A DNA stretch of 64,000 nt from Brevibacillus ruminantium. Its GTDB lineage: Bacteria > Bacillota > Bacilli > Brevibacillales > Brevibacillaceae. The stretch lies in contig NZ_CP098755.1 of NCBI RefSeq assembly GCF_023746555.1, positions 2,677,001 through 2,741,000 on the forward strand, in the 5' to 3' direction. Under the pieces are notes generated by a model. The model saw only the letters and a program-made list of their open reading frames with translations, searched no databases and was not told the DNA's origin. A program made the position numbers and the translations under genes. How positions within the stretch are numbered: the stretch's first letter is position 1; each line of letters opens with the position of its first letter. This document shows positions 35,066-44,494 of this stretch, in pieces.

Positions 35066-35830
35066 ATGACCTATCACGTGGACTTGAACTGTGACATGGG
35101 GGAAAGCTTTGGAGCTTACCGTATCGGGCATGACGAGGAGATTTTGCCGTTCATTACATCGGCCAATATTGCCTGTGGTTATCACGCGGGAGATCCGGCT
35201 ACCATGAGAAAAACCGTAAAACAGGCTCTCGCCTATCAGGTTGCCTTGGGAGCCCATCCTGGACTGCCGGATCTGCAAGGTTTTGGTCGTCGGAACATGA
35301 AGATTACTCCCGCGGAAGCCTATGAGTATGTCGTGTACCAAATCGGTGCCCTGCAGGCGTTTATTCAAGCGGAGGGGGGCGTCATGCAGCATGTAAAGCC
35401 GCATGGTGCGCTGTACAATATGGCCGCAGTCGATTCAAAGCTTGCGGAAGCGATCGCAGAAGCCGTCTATCGGGTGAATCCAGAGCTCTATCTGGTCGGG
35501 CTGGCTGGGAGCCATTTGATTGCAAAGGGCAAGGAAGCGGGACTTCGTGTAAAAAATGAAGTTTTTGCCGACCGGACCTACCAGCAGGATGGCACGCTTA
35601 CGCCTCGTTCACAGTCCGACGCGCTGATCACCGATGAGAATGAAGCAGTATCACAGGTGATTCGGATGGTAAAAGAAGGGAAAGTAGCCACGAGACAAGC
35701 AACGGACAAGGATATTTTGGCCGAAACCATCTGTATCCACGGTGATGGTCAGCATGCTCTTGCTTTTGCCCAGCGTGTCCGGGCTTCCCTTGAATCCGCG
35801 GGAATCGAGGTGAGGGCAATGGGCAAATAA
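35066..35830 (+). CDS. pxpA: 5-oxoprolinase subunit PxpA (LamB/YcsF family)
   Basis: A 254-residue subunit that phosphorylates or binds 5-oxoproline within PxpABC. The motif [16 protein letters not shown] is at 5-20, [16 protein letters not shown] at about 32-47 and [12 protein letters not shown] with [10 protein letters not shown] near 110-122. ATG after AGGAGGCGGAGAAC, 12 bases behind pxpC. The operon order regulator-pxpB-pxpC-pxpA-NRAMP-like resembles the Bacillus ycsF-kip locus rearranged. Confidence 0.95.
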   Translation: MTYHVDLNCDMGESFGAYRIGHDEEILPFITSANIACGYHAGDPATMRKTVKQALAYQVALGAHPGLPDLQGFGRRNMKITPAEAYEYVVYQIGALQAFIQAEGGVMQHVKPHGALYNMAAVDSKLAEAIAEAVYRVNPELYLVGLAGSHLIAKGKEAGLRVKNEVFADRTYQQDGTLTPRSQSDALITDENEAVSQVIRMVKEGKVATRQATDKDILAETICIHGDGQHALAFAQRVRASLESAGIEVRAMGK

Positions 35831-35884
35831 GCGAAGAACCACAACGACATCGAAAAGTGAAACAACAGAGAGGAGATAACAAAA

Positions 35885-37072
35885 GTGAAGGCTACCAAAC
35901 TAAGCCTCTTGATGGGGGCAGCATTCTTGATGGCAACCTCTGCCATTGGACCTGGTTTTTTAACACAAACCACATTCTTTACAGAAAAATTGGCAGCCAG
36001 CTTCGGGTTTGTGATTCTGATGTCCATCCTGCTTGATATCGGAGCCCAGATGAACGTCTGGCGCATCATTGCCGTATCGGAAAAACGAGCACAGGACATC
36101 GCCAACCTGGTAGTTCCTGGATTGGGTTATCTCGTAGCTCTGCTGGTTGTCATGGGCGGACTGGCCTTTAACATCGGAAACGTTGCTGGTGCTGGTCTTG
36201 GATTAAACGTCTTGTTTGGCATAACACCAGAGACAGGCGCAATCGTAAGTGCAATTATTGCCATCGGTATATTTCTCGTGCGTGAAGCCGGCAAGCTGAT
36301 GGATCGCTTTGCGCAAGTGATGGGCGTGGTCATGATTCTTTTGACCTTGTACGTTGCGATCACATCTGCTCCTCCCGTTGGCGAGGCCGTCATCAAATCA
36401 TTTATTCCTGACTCTATTGATGTATTGGCAATCGTTACACTCGTCGGAGGCACAGTAGGCGGCTATATTACCTTTGCGGGCGGGCACCGCTTGCTGGACG
36501 CTGGTGTAAAAGGGCATAGCGCACTCCCTGAGGTGACAAAAAGCTCTGTTTCCGGAATTGCCATCGCGTCGATCATGCGGGTGGTCCTGTTCCTTGCCGT
36601 ACTTGGTGTGGTTGCGCAAGGATTGAAGCTTGATCCGGCCAACCCTCCGGCGTCCGTCTTTCAGCTTTCTGCGGGCGAGATCGGCTACAAAATTTTTGGA
36701 ATCGTCATGTGGGCAGCAGCCATTACTTCTGTGATCGGATGCGCATACACATCGGTCTCATTTATTCGTACGTTTCATCCTAAGATTGAAAATTCATACA
36801 GATATGTCATCGTCGGTTTTATTGCATTATCCACGCTTGTTTTTATACTCGTTGGACGCCCGGTAAAAATTCTGGTGCTGGTTGGCGCCTTAAACGGTCT
36901 GATCCTGCCGTTGACACTAGGTGTAATGCTGGTTGCTGCCTATCGTAAAAATATTGTAGGGGATTACAAACATCCCCTCTGGATGACGATTTTCGGAGGA
37001 GTGGTGGTCGTCTCCATGGCAATCATGGGCGGGTATACCCTCATTAATGAACTGCCCAAGCTTTTTGCATAA
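35885..37072 (+). CDS. NRAMP-fold transporter lacking metal motifs (YcsG-like)
   Basis: A 395-residue membrane protein with about eleven helices, related to NRAMP transporters. The TM1 motif of metal transporters (DPGN) is replaced: after GPGFLTQ comes TTFFTEKLAAS. The TM6 metal ligand motif (MPHN) is also absent; the corresponding region reads GGTVGGYITFAGGHRLLDAG. With its place at the end of the pxp operon, import of 5-oxoproline rather than a metal ion is likely, by inference. GTG start after AGAGAGGAGATAACAAAA. Confidence 0.85.
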   Translation: MKATKLSLLMGAAFLMATSAIGPGFLTQTTFFTEKLAASFGFVILMSILLDIGAQMNVWRIIAVSEKRAQDIANLVVPGLGYLVALLVVMGGLAFNIGNVAGAGLGLNVLFGITPETGAIVSAIIAIGIFLVREAGKLMDRFAQVMGVVMILLTLYVAITSAPPVGEAVIKSFIPDSIDVLAIVTLVGGTVGGYITFAGGHRLLDAGVKGHSALPEVTKSSVSGIAIASIMRVVLFLAVLGVVAQGLKLDPANPPASVFQLSAGEIGYKIFGIVMWAAAITSVIGCAYTSVSFIRTFHPKIENSYRYVIVGFIALSTLVFILVGRPVKILVLVGALNGLILPLTLGVMLVAAYRKNIVGDYKHPLWMTIFGGVVVVSMAIMGGYTLINELPKLFA

Positions 37073-37086
37073 AATCTCACATCTGA

Positions 37087-37120
37087 GCCGCAGAACATTC
37101 ATACACTCTGCGGTCTCTTT
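37087..37120 (+). terminator. Terminator of the pxp operon
   Basis: CCGCAGA pairs with TCTGCGG over a 12-nt loop, followed by a broken T-rich tract. Confidence 0.55.
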
Positions 37121-37200
37121 CTATTTTTGTCGTTGCTGCCGATAATCCGGGTAAGAAATGAAATGGTGAAATCATTGAGGGATGGCAGGGGTGGTCAAAG

Positions 37201-38487
37201 TTGCGATTATTTTTATCGAGCTGCCAATGGGCGATGTTTATTCTTGCTGGAACCGTGGTTGCTCCGTTGGCCATTGGGCAAGCGTACGGAATGACACCAG
37301 GGGAAATTGCTGATTTTGTTCAGCGAACCTTCCTGGTCCTGGGGGTGGTATCCCTGCTGCAGGCGCTGTGGGGACATCGCTTGCCGATCATGGAAGGACC
37401 AGCTGCCCTGTGGTGGGGTGTCTTTTTATTATTTGCCTCGCTCGGCCCGGCTATGGGGCTGGAGCAAAGAGAGGTGTTGCCCGCACTGGCAATGGGCTTG
37501 CTGGCGAGTGGACTGATTTTTATTGCGGCCGGAGCATTGGGCTGGATGGACAGCATCCGTCGTTTGTTTTCTCCAACCGTGATCGGCACGTATTTTTTAC
37601 TCCTGGTGGCACAGATGAGCGGACCGTTTCTGAACGGGATATTCATGACAAGGGATGACGGAGCCACCGGTACGGGGATTGCGATCTCTTTGGGAACGCT
37701 CGTTCTCACGCTCGTTTTGGCTCGAAGCAAAATAATGTTGCTCCGCAGTTATTCGGTTCTCATTGCAATTCTGTTTGGCTGGATCCTCTTTGTGGCTGCG
37801 GGGATCTATCATCCGATCGAGGGAGGGGCACATACGCTGCTATCTTTTCCGGAGATGATGGCATGGGGATGGCCGCAATGGAATAGCGGGATTATTCTGA
37901 CCTCCCTGATCGTTACGCTGCTGTTGTTCAGCAATCTGATCGCCAGTTTGGAAGCTGTCGAGCAAGTCGTACAACCAAAAGAAGAGGTAAACGCCAATCG
38001 CTCCGGATTTTTGATGGGGGTCAGCCAACTGCTGTCAACCGCCTTCTCGACTATCGGGTTTGTTCCGCTTTCTTACACGGCGGGTTTTATTCTCACGACA
38101 CGTATCAAAGACAAGCTGCCGTTTATTCTCGGGAGTCTGGCTGTGATGATGATGAGCTTTTTTCCTTTTGTCACGGTCCTGTTCGCGTCGATTCCCGTTT
38201 CTGTTGGCTATGCCAGTGTGTTTTTATCCTTTGCCAATATGCTGGGGATGGGGATTCGGGAAGTCTCCAGAGGCGGTCTCGGGGAAAGACAGATGTTTAT
38301 CGTAGGCGTTTCGTTAATGTGCGGGACTGGTACGATGTTTTTCCCCGCGACCTTTTTATCAGTGCTTCCTCCTTATATTAGTCCATTACTGAGCAACGGT
38401 TTGTTGATGGGCGTACTTATCTGCATGGTCATGGAGCGTCTGATGCAACCCGAGCGTATCACTGCGACAAAAGAATGGAGTCAATAG
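37201..38487 (+). CDS. NCS2-family purine/pyrimidine permease
   Basis: A 428-residue protein with about 12 to 14 helices of the nucleobase-cation-symporter-2 (uracil/xanthine) family. Short pieces typical of the fold are GTVVAPLAIGQ near 17-27 and the substrate region NRSGFLMGVSQLLSTAFSTI near 261-280, in which the usual Asn/Gln/Glu signature is partly replaced. The ligand may be a purine, pyrimidine or another small heterocycle; the position after the pxp operon does not settle it. TTG start with AGGGGTGG nearby; weaker than usual. Confidence 0.8.
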   Translation: MRLFLSSCQWAMFILAGTVVAPLAIGQAYGMTPGEIADFVQRTFLVLGVVSLLQALWGHRLPIMEGPAALWWGVFLLFASLGPAMGLEQREVLPALAMGLLASGLIFIAAGALGWMDSIRRLFSPTVIGTYFLLLVAQMSGPFLNGIFMTRDDGATGTGIAISLGTLVLTLVLARSKIMLLRSYSVLIAILFGWILFVAAGIYHPIEGGAHTLLSFPEMMAWGWPQWNSGIILTSLIVTLLLFSNLIASLEAVEQVVQPKEEVNANRSGFLMGVSQLLSTAFSTIGFVPLSYTAGFILTTRIKDKLPFILGSLAVMMMSFFPFVTVLFASIPVSVGYASVFLSFANMLGMGIREVSRGGLGERQMFIVGVSLMCGTGTMFFPATFLSVLPPYISPLLSNGLLMGVLICMVMERLMQPERITATKEWSQ

Positions 38488-38521
38488 CTTTGGGTAAGGA
38501 ATGACAATAACTGATATCTGC

Positions 38522-38555
38522 CCCGTTTTTTCATGAAGGAAAAACGGGTTTTTTT
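38522..38555 (+). terminator. Terminator after the NCS2 permease
   Basis: CCCGTTTTTTC pairs with GAAAAACGGG and is followed by seven T. Confidence 0.85.
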
Positions 38556-38679
38556 GTATTTTTTAGCAAAAAAGGTCAAACGATCAGACTCTTTTCAGAA
38601 AAAGTGTTACTTTTGGGCCTCTTTTCCGTATTAAACAGTGGGGTATTTTGGAAAAGCATCGTGAGAAAGGATGAGAAGC

Positions 38680-39894
38680 ATGCACTCCACGCCCACCCCG
38701 TTGGAAGATAGAATCAACGAGCTGGATATCATCAGAGGCTTTGCTCTCTTTGGCATATTTTTGGTGAACATGCCCGGTTACATGTTCCCAGAGCTATTTT
38801 CCAGTCTACAGCGATTTCCGGAGCACACCGGTTCAGTTGATTTCTGGCTGCGCATGTTTTTGGACATGTTTGCCCAGACGAAATTTTATGCGATCTTCTC
38901 CTTTTTGTTTGGTATCGGGTTTTATTTGTTTATGAGTCGTCTGGAGATAAGAGGAGAGCCGGTGACAGGCAAATACCTCAGGCGATTGGCTGGTCTGTTT
39001 CTATTTGGCGTGTTGCATTTGTTTTTTTGGTTTGGCGACATTTTGCACACCTACGCGGTTGCAGGAATGCTCTTGCTATTCTTCTATCGTAGGCGAGAGG
39101 CCGTCATTCGCCGCTGGGCGATCACCATTCTTGTTCTGTTTCAGATACCGATGGGACTCTCTCTGTGGTTCCCTGTTGACGAACAAGCGCTGCAAACCGA
39201 AAAAGAGGCACAGCTCGCTCGTCAAGCAGTCGAAGTCTACCAAAATGGCGGGTTCGATGAGTGGCTAGCCTTTCGCTGGAACTATGAACTCCCGGTTCTT
39301 TTAGAAAATGAATGGATGGCGCTTTTCACTGTTCTGCCGTTGTTCCTGTTTGGTTTGTACGCGGGTAAGAAAGGTCTCTTTCACCAACTTGACTTGAAGC
39401 TTCCTGTCATCAGGCGATATTGGATGATTTCCATGTTAATCGGCTTGCCTCTGGTTGCACTGATCCCGCTTGCGTACTTCGGGAAGGTGCCGTTCTCAGG
39501 AACGAGAGACATTGTCCACCTGGTTCTGGTACAGTGGAGCGGACTTGCGTTATTTGTGTTTTACATCACCTCGATTCTACTGATGACGAGAAGAGAGGAT
39601 CTGAAGAAGAAACTGAGCTTTTTTGCACCGGTAGGACGGATGGCGTTAACCAATTACATGGCACAAACTTTAGTTTGCGTCTCGCTTGTCAGGGTGTTTG
39701 ATCTGTACGGACAAACTCCGCTCTGGGTTGGCTTCGTTCTTTGTCTGCTCATCCTGCCACTGCAAGCAGCAGGAAGTCGCTGGTGGCTGACCCGCTATCA
39801 CTACGGTCCACTGGAGTGGGTATGGCGCTGTTTGACATACGGTGCTGTTCAGTCCTGGAAAAAGTGCGAAGCTGTAAATAGGAGGATCTTATGA
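38680..39894 (+). CDS. DUF418-family membrane protein
   Basis: A 404-residue membrane protein with about ten helices. The family pattern is clear: RINELDIIRGFALFGIFLVN at the start, and FFAPVGRMALTNYMAQTLV, then PLEWVWRCLTYG at the C-terminus. It is related to acyltransferase-3-like proteins and may modify or move an envelope component; the role is unknown. I start at ATG 38680 (eight bases after AAAGGA), not ATG 38671. Its stop overlaps a 29-codon gene by four bases. Confidence 0.88.
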   Translation: MHSTPTPLEDRINELDIIRGFALFGIFLVNMPGYMFPELFSSLQRFPEHTGSVDFWLRMFLDMFAQTKFYAIFSFLFGIGFYLFMSRLEIRGEPVTGKYLRRLAGLFLFGVLHLFFWFGDILHTYAVAGMLLLFFYRRREAVIRRWAITILVLFQIPMGLSLWFPVDEQALQTEKEAQLARQAVEVYQNGGFDEWLAFRWNYELPVLLENEWMALFTVLPLFLFGLYAGKKGLFHQLDLKLPVIRRYWMISMLIGLPLVALIPLAYFGKVPFSGTRDIVHLVLVQWSGLALFVFYITSILLMTRREDLKKKLSFFAPVGRMALTNYMAQTLVCVSLVRVFDLYGQTPLWVGFVLCLLILPLQAAGSRWWLTRYHYGPLEWVWRCLTYGAVQSWKKCEAVNRRIL

Positions 39895-39980
39895 AAACGG
39901 GTACTATGATGACGATTCTCGTCGTAACCATCCTGACCACAGGTTACTGGATGTTGTGGAAGTGGCTGCAGTCCAAATAG
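39891..39980 (+). CDS. 29-aa single-pass membrane peptide coupled to the DUF418 gene
   Basis: A 29-residue peptide, MKTGTMMTIL then VVTILTTGYWMLWKWLQSK, almost entirely one membrane helix with a basic end. Its ATG overlaps the DUF418 stop (ATGA) and has a perfect AGGAGG site eight bases upstream. That arrangement suggests co-production and perhaps a subunit role with the DUF418 protein. No known family. Confidence 0.6.
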   Translation: MKTGTMMTILVVTILTTGYWMLWKWLQSK

Positions 39981-40119
39981 TTCCACTTCCATTGTTTTCT
40001 ATTGGCCAATTTCTTTCCGAATAGGTAGGATGGGGATGGATGATCACAAACACCACAAAGAAGCTGCCGATTATTCGGAAAGTTAGTTTTCGATAGGGAG
40101 AAAGGTTTGAAGAACATAA

Positions 40120-41301
40120 ATGGCCCAAAAAGAGCGAATTGCTGAGCTGGATTATCTCCGCTCCTTTGCGTTTTTAGCTGTCGTGTATCAGCATGTAATC
40201 GGCATCTATATACGCAAACCGGGGGTGAGTGAAGAGACATCCTTTTTATTTGGCATGTTATTTCATTTAATGAAATTTGCCGTCCCGGCTTTTGTGTTTG
40301 TCACCGGGCTGGTGCTGTTTTATAATTACTATGAACGTCTGGCATATCCGCGTTTTATCCAAAAGCGGTTTACCGAGATCATCATTCCCTATCTGATTTG
40401 GTCACTTGTCTATATGGTATGGCATCACGATCTGACAGGGTGGAACCTGCATACCTTCATGCTTGTGTTGAAAAAATGGCTGACCGGAACCAGTTCCTAT
40501 CACTTGTGGTTTGTGGTCATGATTTTTCAATTTTATTTGCTGTATCCTGTCTATCGTCAGCTCTTTCGCTGGGCGATTCAATTCTTTCGCGGCAAGGTCG
40601 GCAGATGGGGCATCATCGGTGCGGCTGCACTTGCCTATACGGCGTTGATGTGGTTTTCAGCCAGGTATCTTCCCGCTAACGCTTTTCGCTTTGAGATCAG
40701 TTGGTTGGATGCCTATCTGATCAAATTTCGCGACCGCAATTTTCTGTATTACTCCTTCTATTTTTTGATGGGGGGGCTTGCAGCATTTGCGTTGCCAAAG
40801 TTCCGCGTTTTATTGCAGAGGAGCTGGCTGTCCCTTTTTACAGCATTTGGCATTATGTATGGCTATATCGGATATGAACTGGTAAAATATTCTGGAGGAT
40901 TGCCAGTCAATCTGAATGTTGCGACGACACTAAAGCCATCCATGTTTTTCTATACCGTGATTCAGCTCCTGATTCTCTATCTGCTTGTCCTTTGGGTAAA
41001 CACATCCAAAGCGCATTGGAAGAAAGCACTTTCGCTTCTCGGTCATTATTCGTACGGGGCGTACCTGATCCATGCACTGGTTCTGACGTATGTCATGAAG
41101 CTGTTGAATAAATGGGAGTGGACCAGCAATGGGCTGGGAGGGAGTTTGCTTGCCTTTGTCCTCTGTTCCCTGCTCTCCTTTTTAGGGTCCTATCTGCTCG
41201 CCAAATTACCGTTCGGGTCCTGGCTGGTGGGGGCAGCGGAGAAAAAGACAAAAAGCTCGCCCGTACGATCCCCGAGGGAAAAGGAAAGGCAAGCGATATA
41301 A
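40120..41301 (+). CDS. Acyltransferase-3 family membrane protein
   Basis: A 393-residue protein with about ten helices. The family start RIAELDYLRSFAFLAVVYQH carries the conserved Arg and His of acyltransferase 3 proteins such as OatA, WecH and IcaC. Members add acetyl or succinyl groups to sugars of peptidoglycan, teichoic acid or exopolysaccharide. There is no extra C-terminal SGNH domain here, and the C-terminus is basic. ATG start with AAAGG at a longer than usual distance. A terminator follows. Confidence 0.85.
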   Translation: MAQKERIAELDYLRSFAFLAVVYQHVIGIYIRKPGVSEETSFLFGMLFHLMKFAVPAFVFVTGLVLFYNYYERLAYPRFIQKRFTEIIIPYLIWSLVYMVWHHDLTGWNLHTFMLVLKKWLTGTSSYHLWFVVMIFQFYLLYPVYRQLFRWAIQFFRGKVGRWGIIGAAALAYTALMWFSARYLPANAFRFEISWLDAYLIKFRDRNFLYYSFYFLMGGLAAFALPKFRVLLQRSWLSLFTAFGIMYGYIGYELVKYSGGLPVNLNVATTLKPSMFFYTVIQLLILYLLVLWVNTSKAHWKKALSLLGHYSYGAYLIHALVLTYVMKLLNKWEWTSNGLGGSLLAFVLCSLLSFLGSYLLAKLPFGSWLVGAAEKKTKSSPVRSPREKERQAI

Positions 41302-41334
41302 AACAAGCCAACAAACAAACCAAAACGAGCGTAG

Positions 41335-41374
41335 AACGGCTTCCCACAACTCATGATGTAGGAAGTCGTTTTTT
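41335..41374 (+). terminator. Terminator after the acyltransferase gene
   Basis: AACGGCTTCC pairs with GGAAGTCGTT (one wobble), then TTTTTT. Confidence 0.75.
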
Positions 41375-41455
41375 CTTTATTCATTAAGACAAAAAGACTG
41401 CGCTAAAACAGAAGGTAATTCCGGTTGAACGACAAAAAAGGAGTGGAAAAAAGAG

Positions 41456-42364
41456 TTGATCTCCGCTTATTTACAGTTGGCATTATCCATGGCGTTTGTT
41501 GGCATCAATATCTCTATCGGCAAAGAGATCGTGGAGCATGTGCCGGTATTCTTGTTTTCAGAATTCCGTTTTATTCTCGCTTCCCTTATCCTTCTTCCTT
41601 TACTGGCAATGCGTGGAGAGTGGAAAAGCTCATGGGAAAAGAGCGAGGGTAAGACGTTGTTCTGGCAATCCTTTTTTGGTGTATTTTTATTCAGTATTTG
41701 TATGCTTTACGGTGTTCAGTGGACAACAGCCACTTCGGCCGGGATTATCACCAGTACGGTCCCAGCCTGCATCGCACTTTTTTCCTATTTGCTGTTGCGG
41801 GAAAAGATCCGCTCTCATCAATGGGTTTCGATTCTTCTCTCCGTGGTCGGGATCAGCATGATTACCTTCGTCGGAGGGGGAGCAAATCTGGAGATGGCCG
41901 CCATGTTTGGCAATCTTCTCGTTTTCCTGGCGGTGATCTCAGAAGCGCTGTTTACGATTTTTGCCAAGCGATTGTCTGGCCGGATCACCCCTTTTCAAAT
42001 GACAGCAGCTATCAATACGATCAGCCTGGTTCTGTTTCTTCCTTTTGCCATTGCTGATTTTGTAAAAACGGATCTTTCAGCTGTCCCGCTCAAAATCTGG
42101 CTTTTAATGATCTATTACGCGGTTACTGCCAGTGTGCTTTCCTTTGTACTCTGGTATCGGGGAGTCGCCAAAGTAGCTGCTTCCACAGCCGGTCTGTTTA
42201 CCGGTTTTATGCCGATCAGTGCAGCACTCGTTTCCATTCTGTTTTTGGGAGAACATTTTACCTGGGCTCATGGAGTCGGTATGCTGTTTGTGCTGGCAGC
42301 AATTGTGGCGGGCACCAGAAGCAGAATGGCGCAGCCGGTTATCGATCACGCGGAAAACGGATGA
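41456..42364 (+). CDS. EamA/DMT-family transporter
   Basis: A 302-residue membrane protein with ten helices made of two EamA repeats (about 5-135 and 148-290), the drug/metabolite transporter superfamily. Typical phrases are TSAGIITSTVPACIALFSYL and its second-half match AASTAGLFTGFMPISAALVS. Members export amino acids or metabolites; the substrate is unknown. TTG start after AAAAAAGGAGTGG. A bidirectional terminator separates it from the aminotransferase. Confidence 0.88.
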   Translation: MISAYLQLALSMAFVGINISIGKEIVEHVPVFLFSEFRFILASLILLPLLAMRGEWKSSWEKSEGKTLFWQSFFGVFLFSICMLYGVQWTTATSAGIITSTVPACIALFSYLLLREKIRSHQWVSILLSVVGISMITFVGGGANLEMAAMFGNLLVFLAVISEALFTIFAKRLSGRITPFQMTAAINTISLVLFLPFAIADFVKTDLSAVPLKIWLLMIYYAVTASVLSFVLWYRGVAKVAASTAGLFTGFMPISAALVSILFLGEHFTWAHGVGMLFVLAAIVAGTRSRMAQPVIDHAENG

Positions 42365-42411
42365 TGGGGATCGCGGTTGGTTTTACGCGGGCAAACGGAG
42401 AATGAATGTAT

Positions 42412-42450
42412 CAAAAAAAGCGTTTTGGCACAGAGCCAGAACGCTTTTTT
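42412..42450. terminator. Bidirectional terminator
   Basis: AGCGTTTTGGC pairs with GCCAGAACGCT (one wobble), with an A run on the left and T run on the right; it serves both converging genes. Confidence 0.85.
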
Positions 42451-42456
42451 CATTGA

Positions 42457-43752
42457 CTACGCTTGCAGATCAAGAGCCCCTTGGTAGATCAGGGAGAACA
42501 ACTCTTCGATATTTTCTTCTTCAATACAGGAGAACGCGATGCGCAAGTCTGTTTTGCCCAAGGCAATAGTACCGACGCCGTATTTCTCCAGCAAATGGAG
42601 GCGAAGTGCTTCCGCATCTACATGCTTCAGCTTCAGGCACATAAAGTATCCGGAGTTGAACGGATAATAGCCCCATACCTCATCGAACTTACCGCTGTCC
42701 AGCAAATCCTTGACCCGGTTGGCGCGGCGTTTCATGATCTCGAACTTTTCTTGCTTTTCCTGGTGGAATGTTGGAGATTTGAGCGCCTCCAGGATGAAGG
42801 TTTGCGAAGGATGCGGACCGCTGGAGATGGTAGAGCGAATAATTCCGAGCGTTTTTTGTTCCAGCGCTGAAAGCAGTGCATCACTCGAGCCGCCATAGGT
42901 GATGAATCCAACCCGGAATCCCCATACATACTCTTCTTTGGTCGCGCCATCCACTTTTACCGGCAGAATGCGCGGATGTAGGTTACAAAGTGCCCCGAAC
43001 AGGGATTCTTTGAGGGAATCTTCGAAGAACAAGCTAAAATAAGCGTCATCGGTTACCGCAACGATATTGATACCGGCTTCGGCACCAGCAGTCAGCGCTT
43101 CAATAATACGCTGTGCTTCTTCTGCACCAGGCGTGTAGCCCGTCGGGTTGTTGGGGAAGTTGAGCACGACGATCGCTTTGCCTTTTTCTTTTTGCGCCAA
43201 AATCGCCTCGCGCAAGCCATCCGCATTAAACTTCATATTTTCGTTGTACAGCGGGTAGTATACCATTTCCGCTCCACGGCGAACGGAGAAAGTCAGCTCG
43301 TAGTTTTCCCAGTTTTTATCCGGGATAATGACGGCGTCGCCAGGTTCTGCGAACAGATCGGAAACAATGCTGAGCCCGTGAGTCAGGGCATTGGTGACAA
43401 TCGGGTTGCTGAAAGATTTATCCTCCAAGGACGGGTGTTCCTCCAGCATTTTTTTTCGCCAGGCTGCGCGAAGCTCCGGTTTACCTGCAGGCGGTGCGTA
43501 TTCGTACAAATCTTTGGGCGCATAAGCGGACAAGTTGTCTTGAATGACCTTCAAATGCATAGGCTGCCCGTTTTCCATGGCGATGCCGATGGTCGCATTA
43601 AACTTGTTTGCTTTCGCTTTCGCTTCAGCTGATTGGCTGAGGATACCTTCTTTCGGGAAATACATCAATTTTCCCAAATCAGAGATCATGTCGTAGAAAT
43701 GCGGGTTTTCGCGTTGGATGGTTTCGTTCAACTGCGATGCAAGTGGATGCAT
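42457..43752 (-). CDS. Class I/II PLP-dependent aminotransferase
   Basis: A 431-residue fold-type I aminotransferase. NFPNNPTGY at about 197-205, the Asp of VAVTDDAYFS, the Schiff-base Lys in DGATKEEYVWGFRVG near 270 and the substrate-carboxylate Arg in TDLRIAFS near 408 are visible. Length is slightly above the usual 390-410, with an N-terminal extension like those of aspartate/tyrosine-type enzymes from Bacillales. The amino donor cannot be named. Strong start: GGGAGGAAACC before ATG. Confidence 0.88.
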   Translation of the reverse strand: MHPLASQLNETIQRENPHFYDMISDLGKLMYFPKEGILSQSAEAKAKANKFNATIGIAMENGQPMHLKVIQDNLSAYAPKDLYEYAPPAGKPELRAAWRKKMLEEHPSLEDKSFSNPIVTNALTHGLSIVSDLFAEPGDAVIIPDKNWENYELTFSVRRGAEMVYYPLYNENMKFNADGLREAILAQKEKGKAIVVLNFPNNPTGYTPGAEEAQRIIEALTAGAEAGINIVAVTDDAYFSLFFEDSLKESLFGALCNLHPRILPVKVDGATKEEYVWGFRVGFITYGGSSDALLSALEQKTLGIIRSTISSGPHPSQTFILEALKSPTFHQEKQEKFEIMKRRANRVKDLLDSGKFDEVWGYYPFNSGYFMCLKLKHVDAEALRLHLLEKYGVGTIALGKTDLRIAFSCIEEENIEELFSLIYQGALDLQA

Positions 43753-43917
43753 GGTTTCCTCCCTCTATCTCCATCAAGTTCATGTTTACCATTTACGATA
43801 GCGCATATAAGTGGATTTGTCGATGAAAAAACAGGGGTTCACAAAAGCTGTTTGACGAATGTAAAAGGCTTTGTTACGTTGAAATCACAACGAAGCTGAT
43901 CAGGGGAGGAATAAAAG

Positions 43918-44442
43918 ATGGCAGAACGGATCATTGTGCAACTGGGAGACCCGATTCTTCGGGAAAAATCGAAGCCCATCAAGACTATCACTCAAAATGT
44001 CTATAAAGTGCTGAATGACATGGCAGAAACGATCTATGCCGCCAAAGGCAGGGCAGGTCTTTCCGCCATTCAAATTGGAATACCCAAGCAGCTTGTAGTC
44101 ATGGATTGTGGTACCGGTTTGATCGAGCTGATCAATCCGGTCATCGTCGAGCGCAGAGGGGAAGAGATGGGTACGGAAGGATGTCTGTCCATACCTGGGG
44201 TGGTCGGCCTGGTAAAACGGGCGACGTATGTAAAAGTACGGACGCTTGATCGTACGGGAAACGAGCAGATACTGGAAGCGGAAGGCTTTTTGGCCCGCTG
44301 CATGCAGCATGAAATTGATCATTTGCACGGCATACTCTACATTGACTACGTGGAAGAATTGTATCATGATCGCAACGGCAAAAAACTTAGAGCTGCTGAT
44401 GCGAATCCGATTCTTGCCCATCGGATCCCTGTGAGGAGATAA
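43918..44442 (+). CDS. def: Peptide deformylase, divergent motif 1
   Basis: A 174-residue metalloenzyme that removes the formyl group from nascent proteins. Motif 2 EGCLS (Cys metal ligand, about 91) and motif 3 HEIDH (about 135-139) are intact. Motif 1 reads AGLSAIQIG instead of the usual GLAAPQ form, though the essential Gly-Leu and Gln are kept. It may be a second deformylase beside a standard one elsewhere. ATG after GGGGAGGAATAAAAG. It is upstream of the homoserine dehydrogenase gene. Confidence 0.9.
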   Translation: MAERIIVQLGDPILREKSKPIKTITQNVYKVLNDMAETIYAAKGRAGLSAIQIGIPKQLVVMDCGTGLIELINPVIVERRGEEMGTEGCLSIPGVVGLVKRATYVKVRTLDRTGNEQILEAEGFLARCMQHEIDHLHGILYIDYVEELYHDRNGKKLRAADANPILAHRIPVRR

Positions 44443-44494
44443 TCCGTTCAGCAGAAAATGACATAGATAAACAGCAACTGGAGGGGAACAGACT

